From the NCBI GenBank assembly GCA_030248065.1, contig JASAMV010002669.1, forward strand, positions 1-64,000: a DNA stretch of 64,000 bases, written 5' to 3'. The stretch comes from Rhynchonema sp. JSB1_4. Lineage: Eukaryota; Nematoda; Chromadorea; Monhysterida; Xyalidae. Each line of letters opens with the position of its first letter. Position 1 is the stretch's first letter. Made by a program: the position numbers and the translations under genes. A model generated the notes under the pieces. The model saw nothing but the letters and a program-made list of their open reading frames with translations, ran no database searches and was not told the origin of the DNA. This document shows, piece by piece, positions 33,201 to 44,559 of this stretch.

Positions 33201-34217
33201 AGGGTTGAAACCCGTTTATTTTACCTCAGAACACATAGAATTACTTCATTTAACCACGTTTTCTTCCCAACATGAGCGTTTTCCAATTTTTTTGGGGGCA
33301 TATTTTGGTCATCTGGGCGTTTAAAAAAAACGTTTTTTTTTAAAAACGTTTTAAAAAAAGCGATTTTTTGAAAAAAAACGTTTTTTGCCCAACCCTGCTA
33401 CTGCATGCCACAACACATGCATATATGCAGGTCTGGTGCAAAACCGGGCGGGTAAAATCGATCTGACACGCAAGATTTCGGCTGTAATCGATATTTTGAT
33501 GGTCGTATATCAGATATACGGCATTAAATGCATTAAAATACGTTGTACGGCATGCTACAATACATTAGAGTAACATCGTCAGTCAACATCAACCTCAGAC
33601 TGGTAGGAGACCACAGTATCTGCACAATACTACCGCGTGTCACCACACAAGTTGGGTCTAAGGCGAAAATTTTTCAATTTTTGAAAAATATGTTGCATGG
33701 ATTTCATTTATCCTGAAACGTCGTTTGCAACACTTTTTCTAATAAAAAAATTTCGTCAAAAAAATCAAAAAAATTTTTAAAAAAAAAAAACCCTAAAAAA
33801 ATTTTTTTTCAACCCTGCTCCAATTGGTATAATCGTTCTTTACAGCAATCAAGAATAAAGTCTCCCCATACTCATAGCACTCACTATAAAGAGGGTGGAC
33901 TGTAATAAATTTCCTTGAAACATCAGGATAACCTCAGGACCGATATCTCACCTTGTTCCACAGGGTACGTTGTCAACCTCATCAGTTTGCATGGTAATTC
34001 GCACTTGTTTCACGCTGAAGATTTGAATATTTTTTGTATAATTTTTAAGCCTCTGTTACAAAGCAACCCAAAGCTAAACGAACCTGGTGATGAAAGGCAT
34101 CATAGTGTGATATCCGGGCATTTTGATTTCTTCCAACAGAGCCCCACCCCTGTAGTAGACTCCGACGTGACCCTCTTCGATCTCATGAAGCGATAGAAGT
34201 ACCAGAATTATTATGGT
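30212..34217 (-). CDS. erl: Erlin-type SPFH/prohibitin-domain protein, 5'-partial model
   Basis: Coding exons are 34217-34084, 34014-33952, 32414-32273, 31719-31600, 31432-31313, 31011-30884 and 30415-30212, all with GT/AG borders and consistent phase. The reading is close to animal erlins: a hydrophobic N-terminal stretch, [18 protein letters not shown], then [110 protein letters not shown], and the tail [20 protein letters not shown] before FGDSIPTMF. Erlins are ER-membrane scaffold proteins that bind cholesterol and help degrade IP3 receptors. The short first exon with the start codon was not found. The 1.5-kb intron between 32414 and 33952 holds two nested MITEs. Confidence 0.95.
31225..31282. 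repeat. Miniature inverted-repeat element of about 58 bp
   Basis: GACCAGCGTAAAGCAGTTG is paired with CAACGTTTACGCTGGTC around about 20 bases in an erlin intron. It matches the element at 11407-11465. Confidence 0.72.
32541..33817. mobile_element. hAT-like MITE, family D, with nested insertion
   Basis: It starts CAGGGTTGTTTCAAAAAA and ends TTTTTTCAACCCTG. Flanks CTCCAAAT and CTCCAATT match at seven of eight bases. The element at 32896-33397 is inserted within it. Both lie in an erlin intron. Confidence 0.88.
32896..33397. mobile_element. hAT-like MITE, family E
   Basis: A 502-bp element starts CAGGGTTGGGCAAAAAACG and ends CGTTTTTTGCCCAACCCTG. It has a perfect 8-bp duplication, CTACTGCA (32888-32895 and 33398-33405). 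The target sequence belongs to family D, so E is the younger insertion. Confidence 0.93.
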
Positions 34218-34754
34218 CTGCAAATTTTTGGGTCACGTGTGCTTTGTCACAAAATCATTATCCAACTTGGTGATCAGACCCGATCCGATGTCGGGCCTTG
34301 TTTTCTCAGGCGACTATTTTGTCCCGTGAGATTATTTTGAAATACTGATGCGATGCCCAGCTCCGATCACAGTAGAACTGTTTACACACGAGAAAAAATT
34401 CAGCTGGGGTAATTAGTAGCACCGGTAAAATCACTTTTCCCCTTTTCTAAGACTCACAATTATCACGCTTGTGACAGAGACAAATCCGATTACCAAGTTT
34501 TATTGGGCAATACAAAATTAAAACAAATTCAACATATATACAGTAAGTAAAAGGAATGAAAACTTTCAAAACCAAAAATTAAGAACCCACTCCAAATATG
34601 GTTAGTCCGCAACAGCTGCAGCATCCGAGCCCGTAAAGACGCGATTTATTACCTTCACAGCCAGATTCCTGAAAAAAGTCAATCTGATGTTTCAGAAATA
34701 AATATCGAAATCAAAATAATAATAGTAATCTCAGTAAAAAGAACATGTGAAACG

Positions 34755-34849
34755 TTAACGCACGAGATCCATGTTGGGGTTCTCGTAATGGAAATTTTCA
34801 AACGTTCGGGACATGAAGTTGGAATTCCATCTATGGTTGTGGTTTATTT
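34755..34849 (-). CDS. Possible terminal exon of an unidentified gene
   Basis: The acceptor CATATTTTTTCAG precedes a phase-1 exon encoding INHNHRWNSNFMSRTFENFH, then YENPNMDLVR and TAA. The last residues look like a cytoplasmic tail. A rival terminal exon with good acceptor TTTTTTCAG near 34675 reads NLAVKVINRVFTGSDAAAVA and stop, so only one may be right. It lies just upstream of erlin on the same strand. No family is recognised. Confidence 0.3.
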
Positions 34850-35518
34850 CTGAAAAAATATGAGAATTTTGTATTGCGAAGAAATTTGGAGGAAAAGGTG
34901 CAGGCTGAAGGCCGGGAAACACGTTATGAATGAACCGGTTCTTCAAAAAATGATGTTTTGTTCAAAAAAAGCGAAGGTTTCGATAGCAGGCAGTCTTGTG
35001 TGGCATACCTCTTGTATGTCACATCTGCAGTGAAATGCAAAGAAAAAAACGGGCAAAACATGAGCAGTAGTTCTGGGTCGATAACTTTGACTTGGACGTT
35101 TTCTGTGGTTTGGCCTTTGAGTAACCCTGTTCAGTCCTGGCCAAGCTTAACATGCGAGTGGCTAGCTAAACCTACAAACCTGTAGCTGAAATTGAAAAAA
35201 GACAAGGTAAAAGCGAGGCGATATATAAACGTAAACCACTAAAAATGGTGGTTTAGCATTCTAATGAAAGATAGGTTTCCAAATAATGTATTTATTCAGA
35301 GAAATACTTCCATATCTCAATCGCTATGACAACAATCCTCACAAACGAACCACATGACGTCAGTTTTCTCTCACATGACATTATTTATGTTACATTAGTC
35401 ATCACGGTTTGATGTAAGAAATTTCAAAATTTGCCTGAAAATTTGTCATGAATCATCAGTCTGAAACCTAATTTCACCAGTATTTCACAACAGACATGAA
35501 AATAAAAGCAAAACGGTT
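34850..35518. other. No gene recognised
   Basis: The first erlin exon and promoter are expected between 34218 and here. The sequence is AT-rich with no exon I can defend. Confidence 0.35.
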
Positions 35519-35591
35519 TGCCCCGAGTGAGGCTCGAACTCACGACCTTCAGATTATGAGACTGACGCGCTGCCGACTGCGCTACCGAGGC
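35519..35591 (-). tRNA. Elongator tRNA-Met (CAT)
   Basis: The 73-base minus-strand sequence starts GCCTCGGTAGCGCAGTCGGC, carries CTCATAA as anticodon loop (CAT) and GGTCGTGAGTTCGAGCCTCA as variable and T arm, and ends CTCGGGGCA. The acceptor stem pairs fully, with G-T wobbles. It is nearly identical to animal elongator tRNA-Met and has no intron. A run of T (CGTTTTGC) follows as Pol III terminator. Confidence 0.97.
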
Positions 35592-36509
35592 TTGCTGTCC
35601 GCTGGTCTTATACCAGCATATAAACATAACGAGTGTTTGTATGTGTGTTGTCTGCTGTGGCTGGATGTGTGCGTTATTCAGTCACAACGTGCGTGTGTGT
35701 GTTTGTGTGTGTGTCAGACAAGCAGGCTGGCTGTGTGCTAAGTAGCCTTATGTAGCAAGGCCACTGTGCTGAGAGACGCTTTGGGTTGTTGTGTGAGCAG
35801 TGGGTCTGTCAGAAAGAGGCAGTGCAATACGTTTTACAGCGTTTGTTTGTTTTGTTCTGTTTTCGAGATCTGTTTGCGTTCACACGAGTGTGTCAACAGT
35901 TTTGGAGGCGAGCAGTGTTGCTGTTGAATCCGCGATCAAAATTAATTTCGAAATAAAAAGGGTATAAGTAAATTTCTAAATTCGCTACCGCTCAGTAAAA
36001 TACGCCCCATAGTTAATGTCAAGTTTTAAACCCGAACGCTAACCACGCGCGGTTCTGAAACATTGCGCACAGCTACTACCTAGGCTGGCTGCCAAGCTGC
36101 ACTTGTGTTGTGTGTGTGTTGCCGAAATGTTTCAAAAGTTGATCTTCGGGTTTGGAGCTTGACATTAACTATGGGGCGTATTTTACTGTGCGGCAGCGAA
36201 TATAGAAATTTACCACAATACTAATCCAACAGGAGCCGGGTGCGCCATGCAAAAACAACAGAAATTGGCGTTTCTTTAGTTCCATCTTTATTTCTATGAG
36301 TTCAGATGTCTGGTGGATGCACCTTGTCCGGTCAGGTCCCTTCAATGGGACACGGCCTTGTTGCAAGTACTCAGCCCAGGGGAGCACTGTTGTTCACCAG
36401 AGAACGCTGATGTTAGGCAGCGTGACTTGGGCCATCATGATGAGAAACCAGCAGCTGACTGCAAAACAAACCACCTGCTGAGAAAAAATGGCATCCTTGT
36501 ACACAGAGG
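35592..36509. other. No gene recognised
   Basis: It includes a GTGTGTGTTTGTGTGTGTG run near 35690-35712 and the palindrome at 35969-36213. Confidence 0.5.
35969..36213. repeat. Palindromic MITE-like element
   Basis: TAAAATACGCCCCATAGTTA on the left pairs with TAACTATGGGGCGTATTTTA on the right. The similarity extends outwards through GTAAATTTCTAAATTCGCT and its inverse. Arms are about 75 bp around about 95 bp. No target duplication was identified. Confidence 0.7.
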
Positions 36510-37601
36510 CAGTGTTCGAACGGGATTCATTTTTAATCCCGGGATCGGGATCGGGATTGGGATCAAGAAAGTGTCGGGATCGGGATCGGGATCGGGATCC
36601 CGGTCTTGAAAACCCGGGATCCCGGGATCGGGATCGGGATTGACCAGATTGTCCAAAGGCAATAGTTTTTATCATTTTATGCATAAGATGCACGTTAATG
36701 TCACAGACATGAAACATGTTTATCACACATGGATAAACACCCGGAATGGTGATTAAATCCGATTGAAAATCGAGAATAGCTGATGACGGATAAGTTCAAA
36801 GATCATAATTGTAGTCGATCAATGGCAAAACCTTTGACAAAAAGACAGGCATTTCACCATTTTCTGGTTTCAAGCAGTATCTTTTGCCATCAAACAAATC
36901 AGCTGCACTGGAAAAGAGCTGTTCAGAAGGCACGCTCGTCAGCGGAGCGCTTAGATATTTGGAAGCTAGACGTGCCAGTCGCGGAAACTTTGTATCATTT
37001 GTTGCCCACCATGACAACATTTCCTCGAAACTGAGTCCCTTCGTTCGATGCTACTTTGTGTAACCGTTCAGTTCTAGCTCGACTTGTTCGCGATTGGTGG
37101 TGCTTGCGGTTTCATCACGCTCGGAATCAGCAGCACCTCTTAGGGGCGCGGCCACGCAAACACGGTTGTGGGCCGCGGGTCAGCAATAATTCTATGTCCA
37201 ATGACCGCTCCGCGTTTGCATGGCCGCACTTGCGGGTCGCGGTTTGCGGGTCACTTGAAACATTTATTTAGCTATCACACACATTAATGAACCAAGCAGC
37301 GCTGTGCTACGGCAGTCTGCGACGTTGGCTGGACGCGGATTAGAGTATTTTTCTGACCCGCGACCCGCGCCAGCGTTTGCATGGACGCGCCTTTACAACA
37401 GCTTGGCGAATTATAATTGCATAATTTTTTACTTCTTGTTCTCAAAACTTAATCCCGATCCCGGTACTTTTTTGAGCGGGATCGGGATCGGGATCGGGAT
37501 TGTCTTTTTCAAAATGCCGGGATCGGGATCGGGATCGGGATCAGAAAAAGGGCCCGGGATCCCGGGATCGGGATCGGGATCGGGATCCCGTTCGAACACT
37601 G
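36510..37601. mobile_element. hAT transposon with decayed transposase
   Basis: A 1092-bp element begins CAGTGTTCGAACGGGAT and ends ATCCCGTTCGAACACTG. It is bounded by perfect 8-bp repeats, CACAGAGG (36502-36509 and 37602-37609). Both ends carry arrays of CGGGAT. A minus-strand frame at 36796-37020 encodes the C-terminal hAT dimerisation region: LSWWATNDTKFPRLARLASK, YLSAPLTSVPSEQLFSSAA and DLFDGKRYCLKPEN. The catalytic part is missing. A GC-rich repeat (37141-37393) is nested inside. Confidence 0.93.
37141..37393. repeat. GC-rich inverted-repeat element nested in the hAT
   Basis: It opens TAGGGGCGCGGCCACGCAAA and closes with the inverse of AAAGGCGCGTCCATGCAAAC. It contains GCGGGTCAGCAATAATTCT and its inverse. 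Related copies are at 39651-39855 and 50387-50662. Confidence 0.65.
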
Positions 37602-37656
37602 CACAGAGGTGACCCTGACGTTCGGTGTTATGATCAGGGCCGTTGTTAGGTCCGAT

Positions 37657-38757
37657 TTAAAGGGGGCAACTCATTGCTAAAAGTGCCATGTTTATGGTTT
37701 CAGCGTGTAGCTGAGACCCGCGCGATCACAAGGCCACCAAGATTAAGCCGATCCGTTCGGAATCGGCCGAGATCGAAGCGATTGAATCGGGTCGACTATG
37801 AACAAAAATAATTTTGGACCAGCTGCATTTTTATTGCAAATCAGGAGTACGAGGTACCCCTGAAATAATTTTGGACCAGCTGCATTTTTATTGCAAATCA
37901 GGAGTACGAGGTACCCCTGATTTGCAATAAAAATGCAGCTGGTCCAAAATTATTTTTGTTCATATTCGACCCGATTCAATCGCTTCAATCTCGGTCGATT
38001 TTCATCCGATTAATTTAATCTTGATGTCATTCTGATCGCACATATCTCAGCTACAAGCTAAATCATAAAAAGAGCACTTTTAGCAATGAGTCCGCCCCTT
38101 TAAAGGGGAAATTGCACATTCCTAATCGCCTTTCAAACTCTACAAGTGTTTAGACAGTCGTGTGGGCATCATGAAAGTCAAATCACTTGGTACAAACTCT
38201 CAAACATGTACCCAGGAGAAGCAGTTTAAAGGGAACAATCGGAAAGAAAATTTGGCGCGGACCGGCCGAATTTCTACCTGCGCATTCAGGCAAACTGCCT
38301 GATCAAAAAGCTGTCAAGGCGATAGAATGTTTCGCATGATTCTGGAAACTCACTAACTATAGAATTTCGCTTTTCTTTATATTTCGAATTTCGACGAATT
38401 GTTCCAGCGTGACAAGCAGAGCATGAAACATTTAGCAGACACGCTGGAACAATTCGTCGAAATTCGAAATATAAAGAAAAGCGAAATTCTATAGTTAGTG
38501 AGTTTCAAGAATCGTGCGAAACATTCTGTCGCCTTGACAGCTTTTTGATCAGGCAATTTGCCTGAATGCGCAGGTAGAAATTCGGCCGGTCCGCACCGAA
38601 TTTTGTTCCCAGTGGCTTGTCTTAAACGGAATCTCCTGGGTACATGTTTGAGAGTTTGTACCAAATTATGTGATTTTTGTGATGCCCACATTGCTGTCTA
38701 AACACTTGTAAAACTTGAAAGGCGATTAGGAATGTGCAATTTCCCCTTTAAGGAAGA
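37657..38757. repeat. Two adjacent long palindromes
   Basis: Palindrome 1 (37657-38107) has arms of about 200 bp, with a tandem duplication of its inner segment (ATTTTGGACCAGCTGCATTT). Palindrome 2 (38098-38757) has arms of about 310 bp around a loop of about 40 bp; CGAAATATAAAGAAAAGCGA pairs with its inverse near 38370. The two share CCCCTTTAAAGGGG at their junction, and the outer ends carry TTTAAAGGGG and CCCCTTTAAGG. I read them as two foldback-type elements or one compound element. No protein is encoded. Confidence 0.85.
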
Positions 38758-38830
38758 GCGCCATGTGTGAAAAGTCGTTTTTACCTATTCTTTTCTTGAT
38801 TTTCGAAAACTCATTCTTATTTGTGTGCAT

Positions 38831-39533
38831 GGGGTCCAAGCGGGATCGGGATCGGCATCGGTACCAACTCTGTAAATTTTCGGGATCGGGTTTCGGGATT
38901 GGAAAGAAGTTCCGGATCGAGATTAGTCAAAAGTACGGAATCGTGATCGGGATCGGGATTTAATCATGTCAAAGAAATCCGACGATTTGTGACTCTTTTT
39001 CAAATTTTACCACGCGAAATTAGTTGAAAGTCCTTCGATTTTCCTTCGAATGATTTTGACTCTGTTAATGGAAAAAATCGGGACGACTGATAGAGATCGA
39101 TTCTTTGTTCACGGGATTCCTGCTTCTGTCGGGCTTCAACACGGGATTCATGTTGATTGAGGTATACGTGCCCGCCTCGCATTTCAAAATCGAACAATCA
39201 TCCAGTGAGGGTCAGGCATCGTGATCGGTGTGATATTGTGGTCGGATATTGGAAGCATTTGGTTGTCAGGAGTCACGTGCCCAGAGAATCGATCTCTATC
39301 AGTCGTCCCGATTTCTTCCCTTATCAACTCAAAATATGCAACCCGATGAAAAATAAATAATTTTGAGCCAAAATAACGAAAAATTAGCGGATGGTGAAGG
39401 GCTTTTAATCCCGAACATAAGTTTCTCGGATCGGGACCGGGATCGGACTTATTTTGAAATTTTAGTGCTCGGGATCCAAATCTCGTCGGGATCCTAAACT
39501 TCGGTATCGGGATCGAGATCCCGTTTGAACCCT
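38831..39533. mobile_element. Related hAT-like element with CGGGAT ends
   Basis: It begins GGGGTCCAAGCGGGATCGGG and ends GGGATCGAGATCCCGTTTGA followed by ACCC. Both subterminal regions repeat CGGGAT-like units, as in 36510-37601. An inner inverted repeat is visible (GATAGAGATCGATTC against GAATCGATCTCTATC). No clear target duplication remains. Confidence 0.6.
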
Positions 39534-40839
39534 ATACTTCTATGTATTCATCCCCTGTGGAATAGGTGAATCCAAATAGGGCACAGGGGACATGCCCGGA
39601 CTGGAAGGCCGTGTAGTAAAAATTTGGAAACAAGAATAAAAAGGAGCCCCTAAGGGCGCGGCCATGCAAACGCGGGCGCGGGTCGCGGGTCAGAAAAATA
39701 TTCTATGTCCCAGACCCGCTCCGCGTTTGCATGGCCGCACTTGCGGGCGCGGGTCGCGGGTCACTCGAAACATTTCTTTGGCTGGGCTTGTAGCGCGCGA
39801 AAACTGTAGAGTTTTAAAGCAGACGAACTATTCTTAGTCCAGTCGCAAGGAAATCAATTGTTTGTTTTTTATATTGTAACAAAAACTCGTGAAGCGCACC
39901 TTGAACACTTTTTGTTTAATTGACTTTGTTTGAATGCAACAAGCAGTTACATATGAAGTAAGTGGTTGTGTAAATTAATTTGACTGCATTTGGGTGGCAC
40001 GGGCCTGGTCGTACACGTGCACTATGTGGGAACAAGAATGTGTTGTAGCACGCAGAAGTGAACCAATCAGCGTCGTCGAGCCTACGTCGCATACATGCAC
40101 TCGCAGTGGTCTATTTAATCAGCTGCATTTGTTTGTGTGTCAGCTGCCGGTCGCCCATTTCCACGGTCGCAGTCTGCCCGTGTTCGTGCGCGATGACCGA
40201 ATCCACCCATTATAACAAGATTGGCTGAAAACGCCACCGGCTGCACAACCGTGCGCTTGTTGAACGCCGAGGGGGCATTGTTAGATCGGCGTCTGCACAA
40301 TCGCAACTTCGATGACGACAATGTGTAGCCGCTGAACCCTTGGACTTCGGTCCACTTATCCTAACCCAACGGCCCTCTTCAGGGCCACCACCTACAAATC
40401 ATGGTTTTATAGAGTTATTGTGACATTTGATGCTCACATTTTCAATTTTTCGCACTTAGTTTCAGTGTGATGTTCCTACCCTAGAGTTCGAAGTTTTGTT
40501 GCGTTGATGATGTGTGTATTATTTCTTTGTTTCTGCAATATGACCCCGAAACCCAAAAGCCCCAATAATAAACCCAAAAACCACACGACGTTCACTAAAC
40601 AACACGTTATCTCCAACAGCCACGTAAATATGCCAGCTCACAAACCAACCACAGCCCAACTGACACGTAAAGGCAATCTACGGGAGGTTGTCACTCAGCC
40701 CCCGAATACCGTAACCCACCGCAAGCGAGATCGTTGCGAGACCCATACTGATCACTGCTTATCGACACGTGTATTAGCGGCAGCAAGCTGGAAATTGTCA
40801 TCATGCGCGTCGATCACCAAAACTTCGAAATGTTGGTTG
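39534..40839. other. No gene recognised, apart from one repeat
   Basis: The GC-rich repeat at 39651-39855 lies here. A minus-strand frame at 40115-40321 (NKRTVVQPVAFSANLVIMGG) is GC-rich but has no splice or family support. Confidence 0.35.
39651..39855. repeat. Copy of GC-rich repeat family
   Basis: It begins TAAGGGCGCGGCCATGCAAA and includes CGGGTCAGAAAAATATTCTA and GAAACATTTCTTTGGCTGGG. Its far half (CTTTAAAACTGTAG in inverse) also occurs at 50387-50662. Confidence 0.65.
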
Positions 40840-42263
40840 CAGGGTTGTTTCAAAAAAAAAGTGGTTAATTAAAAAAAAATTAAAAAAAAAAATTTTTTTT
40901 TTGAAACTCAGATTTTGCTTTTTTTTAATAAAAAAAGTTGCCCAAAATGGGCTGAAATGTCCAAAAATGGCCTTTTTCGAGGCAAAAAATTGGCACTTTT
41001 TTCTGTGGACGGGACAATTTTTCCAAAATCGCGCCTGCGGCGCCCTGTATTGTCCCCAAATCCGTACAGGGATGCGCGGGGATGGTCTTTTATAGTGATG
41101 TGGCACCGATAATGTACTACTGCATGCTACTACACATGTATATACATAGGTCTGGTGCAAAACCGGGCACGCAAAGTCCATCTGACACGCAAGATTTGGG
41201 CTGTAATCGATATTTTGATGGTCGTATATCAGATATACGGCATTAGATGCATTAAAATACGTGGTGCGGCATGCTACAATACATTAGAGTAACATCGTTA
41301 GTCAACATCAACCTCAGACTGGTAGGATTCCATAGAATCTGCACAATACTACCGGGCAGGGTTGTTTCAAAAAAAAAGTGGTTAATTAAAAAAATTTTTT
41401 TTAAAAAAAAATTTTTTTTTGAAACTCAGATTTTGCTTTTTTTTAATAAAAAAAAGTTGCCCAAAAAGGGCTGAAATGACCAAAAATGGCCTTTTTCGAT
41501 GCCAAAAATTGGCACTTTTTTCCTGTGGACGGGACAATTTTTCCAAAATCGCGCCTGCGGCGCCCTGTATTGTCCCCAAATCCGTACAGGGATGCGCGGG
41601 CTGGTCTTTTATAGCGATGTGGCACTGATAATGTACTACTGCATGCTACTACACTTGTATATATGCAAGTCTGGTGCAAAACCGGGCGCGCAAAGTCGAT
41701 CTGACACGCAAGATTTGGGCTGTAATCGATATTTTGATGGTCGTATACCAGATATACGGCATTGGATGCATTAAAATACGTTGTACTGCATGCTACAATA
41801 CATTAGAGTAACATCGTTAGTCAACATCAACCTCAGACTGGTCGGAGACCATAGAATCTGCACAATACTAACGGGTGTCACCACACAAGTTGGGTCCCAG
41901 GCGAAAATTTTTCAATTTTTGAAAAATATGCTGTATCGATTTCATTTATCCTGAAACGTCGTTTGCAACACTTTTTCTAATAAAAAAATTTTCGTCAAAA
42001 AAAATCAAAAAAAAATTTTTTTTTTAAAAAAAGCTCGTTAATAAAAAAAATTTTTTTTCAACCCTGCTACCGGGTGTCACCACACAAGTTGGGTCTCAGG
42101 CGAAAATTTTTCAATTTTTGAAAAATATGTTGCATCGATTTCATTTATCCTGAAACGTCGTTTGCAACACTTTTTCTAATAAAAAAATTTTCGTCAAAAA
42201 AAAATCAAAAAAAAATTTTTTTTTAAAAAAGCTCGTTAATAAAAAAATTTTTTTTCAACCCTG
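40840..42263. mobile_element. hAT-like MITE, family D, carrying a second D copy
   Basis: It begins CAGGGTTGTTTC and ends TTCAACCCTG. Flanks GTTGGTTG and TTTGGTTG match at seven of eight bases. The element at 41357-42066 is inserted in it with its own duplication, so the family has inserted into itself. Confidence 0.88.
41357..42066. mobile_element. hAT-like MITE, family D, nested copy
   Basis: A 710-bp element with the family D ends and perfect 8-bp flanks, CTACCGGG (41349-41356 and 42067-42074). It is the most complete copy in the window and a good reference for the family. Confidence 0.93.
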
Positions 42264-42948
42264 TTTGGTTGGTGTTGGTGCTAACATGCAAAACATAGAT
42301 AAAAAACAAAATGGTCTCGACACGATCCTTGCAGATCAAAATTACGGTGGGTTACGGTATTCGGGGGCTGAGTGACAACCCCCCGTAGACTGCCTTTATC
42401 ACAGCAAAACACACACAATAAGAACACGCGCATGTGGGGATGTTTCATGATATTGGTGGCAGGCAACAGGGAAGGCTTAAAGGGCTCGGGACACAACCGA
42501 AGGAATGGCAGCAGAGCGCAGTGTTATACATCGTTGGAAAGCACTTTGACAGCATATGTCACTCACCAATGTTAAGCTCCTTTGAGATTTGCTATCTCTT
42601 GGCAGAGCGACTTTTCGTTCCAGAAAAAAATGAATTTTTTCACCACTTGAAACGACCGGTGCAGAAACCCCAAATAAGTTGAAAGTCAAGTAACACGTGG
42701 ATAGGATTACAACAACTTCTGGATAACTTATCATGAGAACTTCAGTCGTTCAAAGCATTGCTTCACTCGGTGAGGGTGCGAAACGTACCAAAAATCGGCC
42801 TTATTTTTCGAAAACACAAGTTTGCCTCTAAATTTTGAGGCCACGCTTTGTGTTGCAGAAACGAAAATGTAATAGAAAAATAGAGCATTTTCGATAGTAC
42901 CAGAAAATAAGGTTTTTAAATTTGGAAACACTTAGATAGCGGCGTGAC

Positions 42949-43740
42949 CAGGGTTGGATTAAAAAATTTTTTTATTATCGAACTTTTTTTTTTTAAAAAA
43001 AAAACTTTTTAAAATTTTTTTTTTAAAAATCACTTTTTTTTTATTCCGGACCCCCAAAAAATTGGCTTCTTGAAGAATGAAATTTCTGAAATCATGTTAC
43101 TTAGGTATGTTTTGAGGGACACTAAAGAGAACTTTTCCACTGACTTGCATGTTGACGTAATCACGTGCGATCTAATCCCCTTGGTCATAACTTTGAGAAA
43201 TTCGAAGGTAACTGTGGGTGTACATACTGTATGTATGACAAAGGGAAGACCAACCTCCTGTTTGTGAATTTGGAGATAGATTTGAAGATTGATAAAGACT
43301 CACACCATACTCACTTTGTGTCACAAGAGCAACAAATAGCTAATCCGCACAACTGCAAACAGGCGAGCAACGTGGAGTCTGTCGATAGCTTACGACACGC
43401 TCAATAGTAACTGTACATTATACGGTATGGGGTGTCCTATATTATACATGCAGCTGTTGTTGGGAATTCTGGGAACTGTATGAGTCCATCACAACACCAT
43501 TTCAAACTGAAATACAAGCGCCGCATGCAATTTTTTGAGAATCATTATCAAGAAAACACATGAAAATATGCCTTTTTACCTTAAAAAAGTCAGAAAATTA
43601 CGAAAAAAAGTGAAAAAATAATAAAAAAAAGTGGACTTACTTTTTAAAATTTTAAAATAAAAAAAGTGGCCAACTTTTTTTTTTAAAAAAAAAATTTTTT
43701 TTTACAAAAAAATTTTTACTTTTTTTTTAATCCAACCCTG
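42949..43740. mobile_element. hAT-like MITE, family F
   Basis: A 792-bp element begins CAGGGTTGGATTAAAAAA and ends TTTTTTTAATCCAACCCTG. It has perfect 8-bp flanks, GGCGTGAC (42941-42948 and 43741-43748). It is inserted in the left arm of the foldback. Confidence 0.93.
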
Positions 43741-44396
43741 GGCGTGACAGGCCGAAAAAGACCTAAAAATTGCCACTAAACTGTATAGTTGCATTCATTG
43801 TCGGAAATGCGATGTAAATGAGCCGCGTATTGCATTGCATTGGAAACGAGAAAGTCAGATAAACGCACAGTCCAACAATCTAGACAAGTTTCAAGGCTTC
43901 AAACCCCATGGTCGGGCTGCTGCAGCCATGCCAGCAGCCTGAATAAGATATTTGACTATAAGTCGTTACTGTTAAAGATTATTGTACATTTGACAGCATC
44001 AAACGATGTAGCTTCAACGTAACTATCGAACGATATATAACATGCCTATACTATCTCTAACTATGGACAAGAAACGGTCAGAATTCCGAAATCGCACACG
44101 GTGACGTGACGGTTCATTCCAGAATCGTCAAAAAAGCAATTTTTTAACCTCTGCCCTTAAGCGCAAGAATTTATTGGGGCTTGTTATATGTATATCATTC
44201 GAAAGCCAATTCCGAGATACATTGTTTGGTGTTATCACATTTACAATAGCTGTTAACAATAAGCATTTATAGCTGAATGTCGTATTCAGGTTAGTATGGC
44301 TGCTCGAGAGATCTGTAGACCTTGCGGTCTTCGGACCTTGATAGGTTGTTAAACCACACGTTTCTCTCACTTTTTTGTTTCGAATCCGATACAATC

Positions 44397-44559
44397 TGTG
44401 TAGCCTGTATGGCTATAGGGCATTGTGATGCAAACATACTTGAGTGGCTTAGCTTGAAAGCTTGTTTCCACCTGGACGTTGGTTGATTAAATCATGTGGT
44501 GAATGTTAATGCTGATGTGTGGGTTGATGGTTGAGCTTGTGTTGGATGTGCTTTTACTT
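44397..44559 (-). repeat. Truncated 3' LTR
   Basis: 163 bp identical to 49437-49599. Its inner border abuts the gag-protease frame, whose last codons and stop (TAA complement near 44492) therefore lie in LTR sequence. Confidence 0.92.

Noticed and set aside
38831..39533. Confirmed hAT insertion
   Set aside because: Ends and CGGGAT arrays resemble the neighbour at 36510-37601, but no 8-bp duplication is visible, so it is kept only as a probable relative.
41382..41774. Protein-coding frames shared between 41 kb and 32 kb
   Set aside because: Their similarity is that of MITE family D DNA, with homopolymer runs of unequal length that shift the frame between copies.
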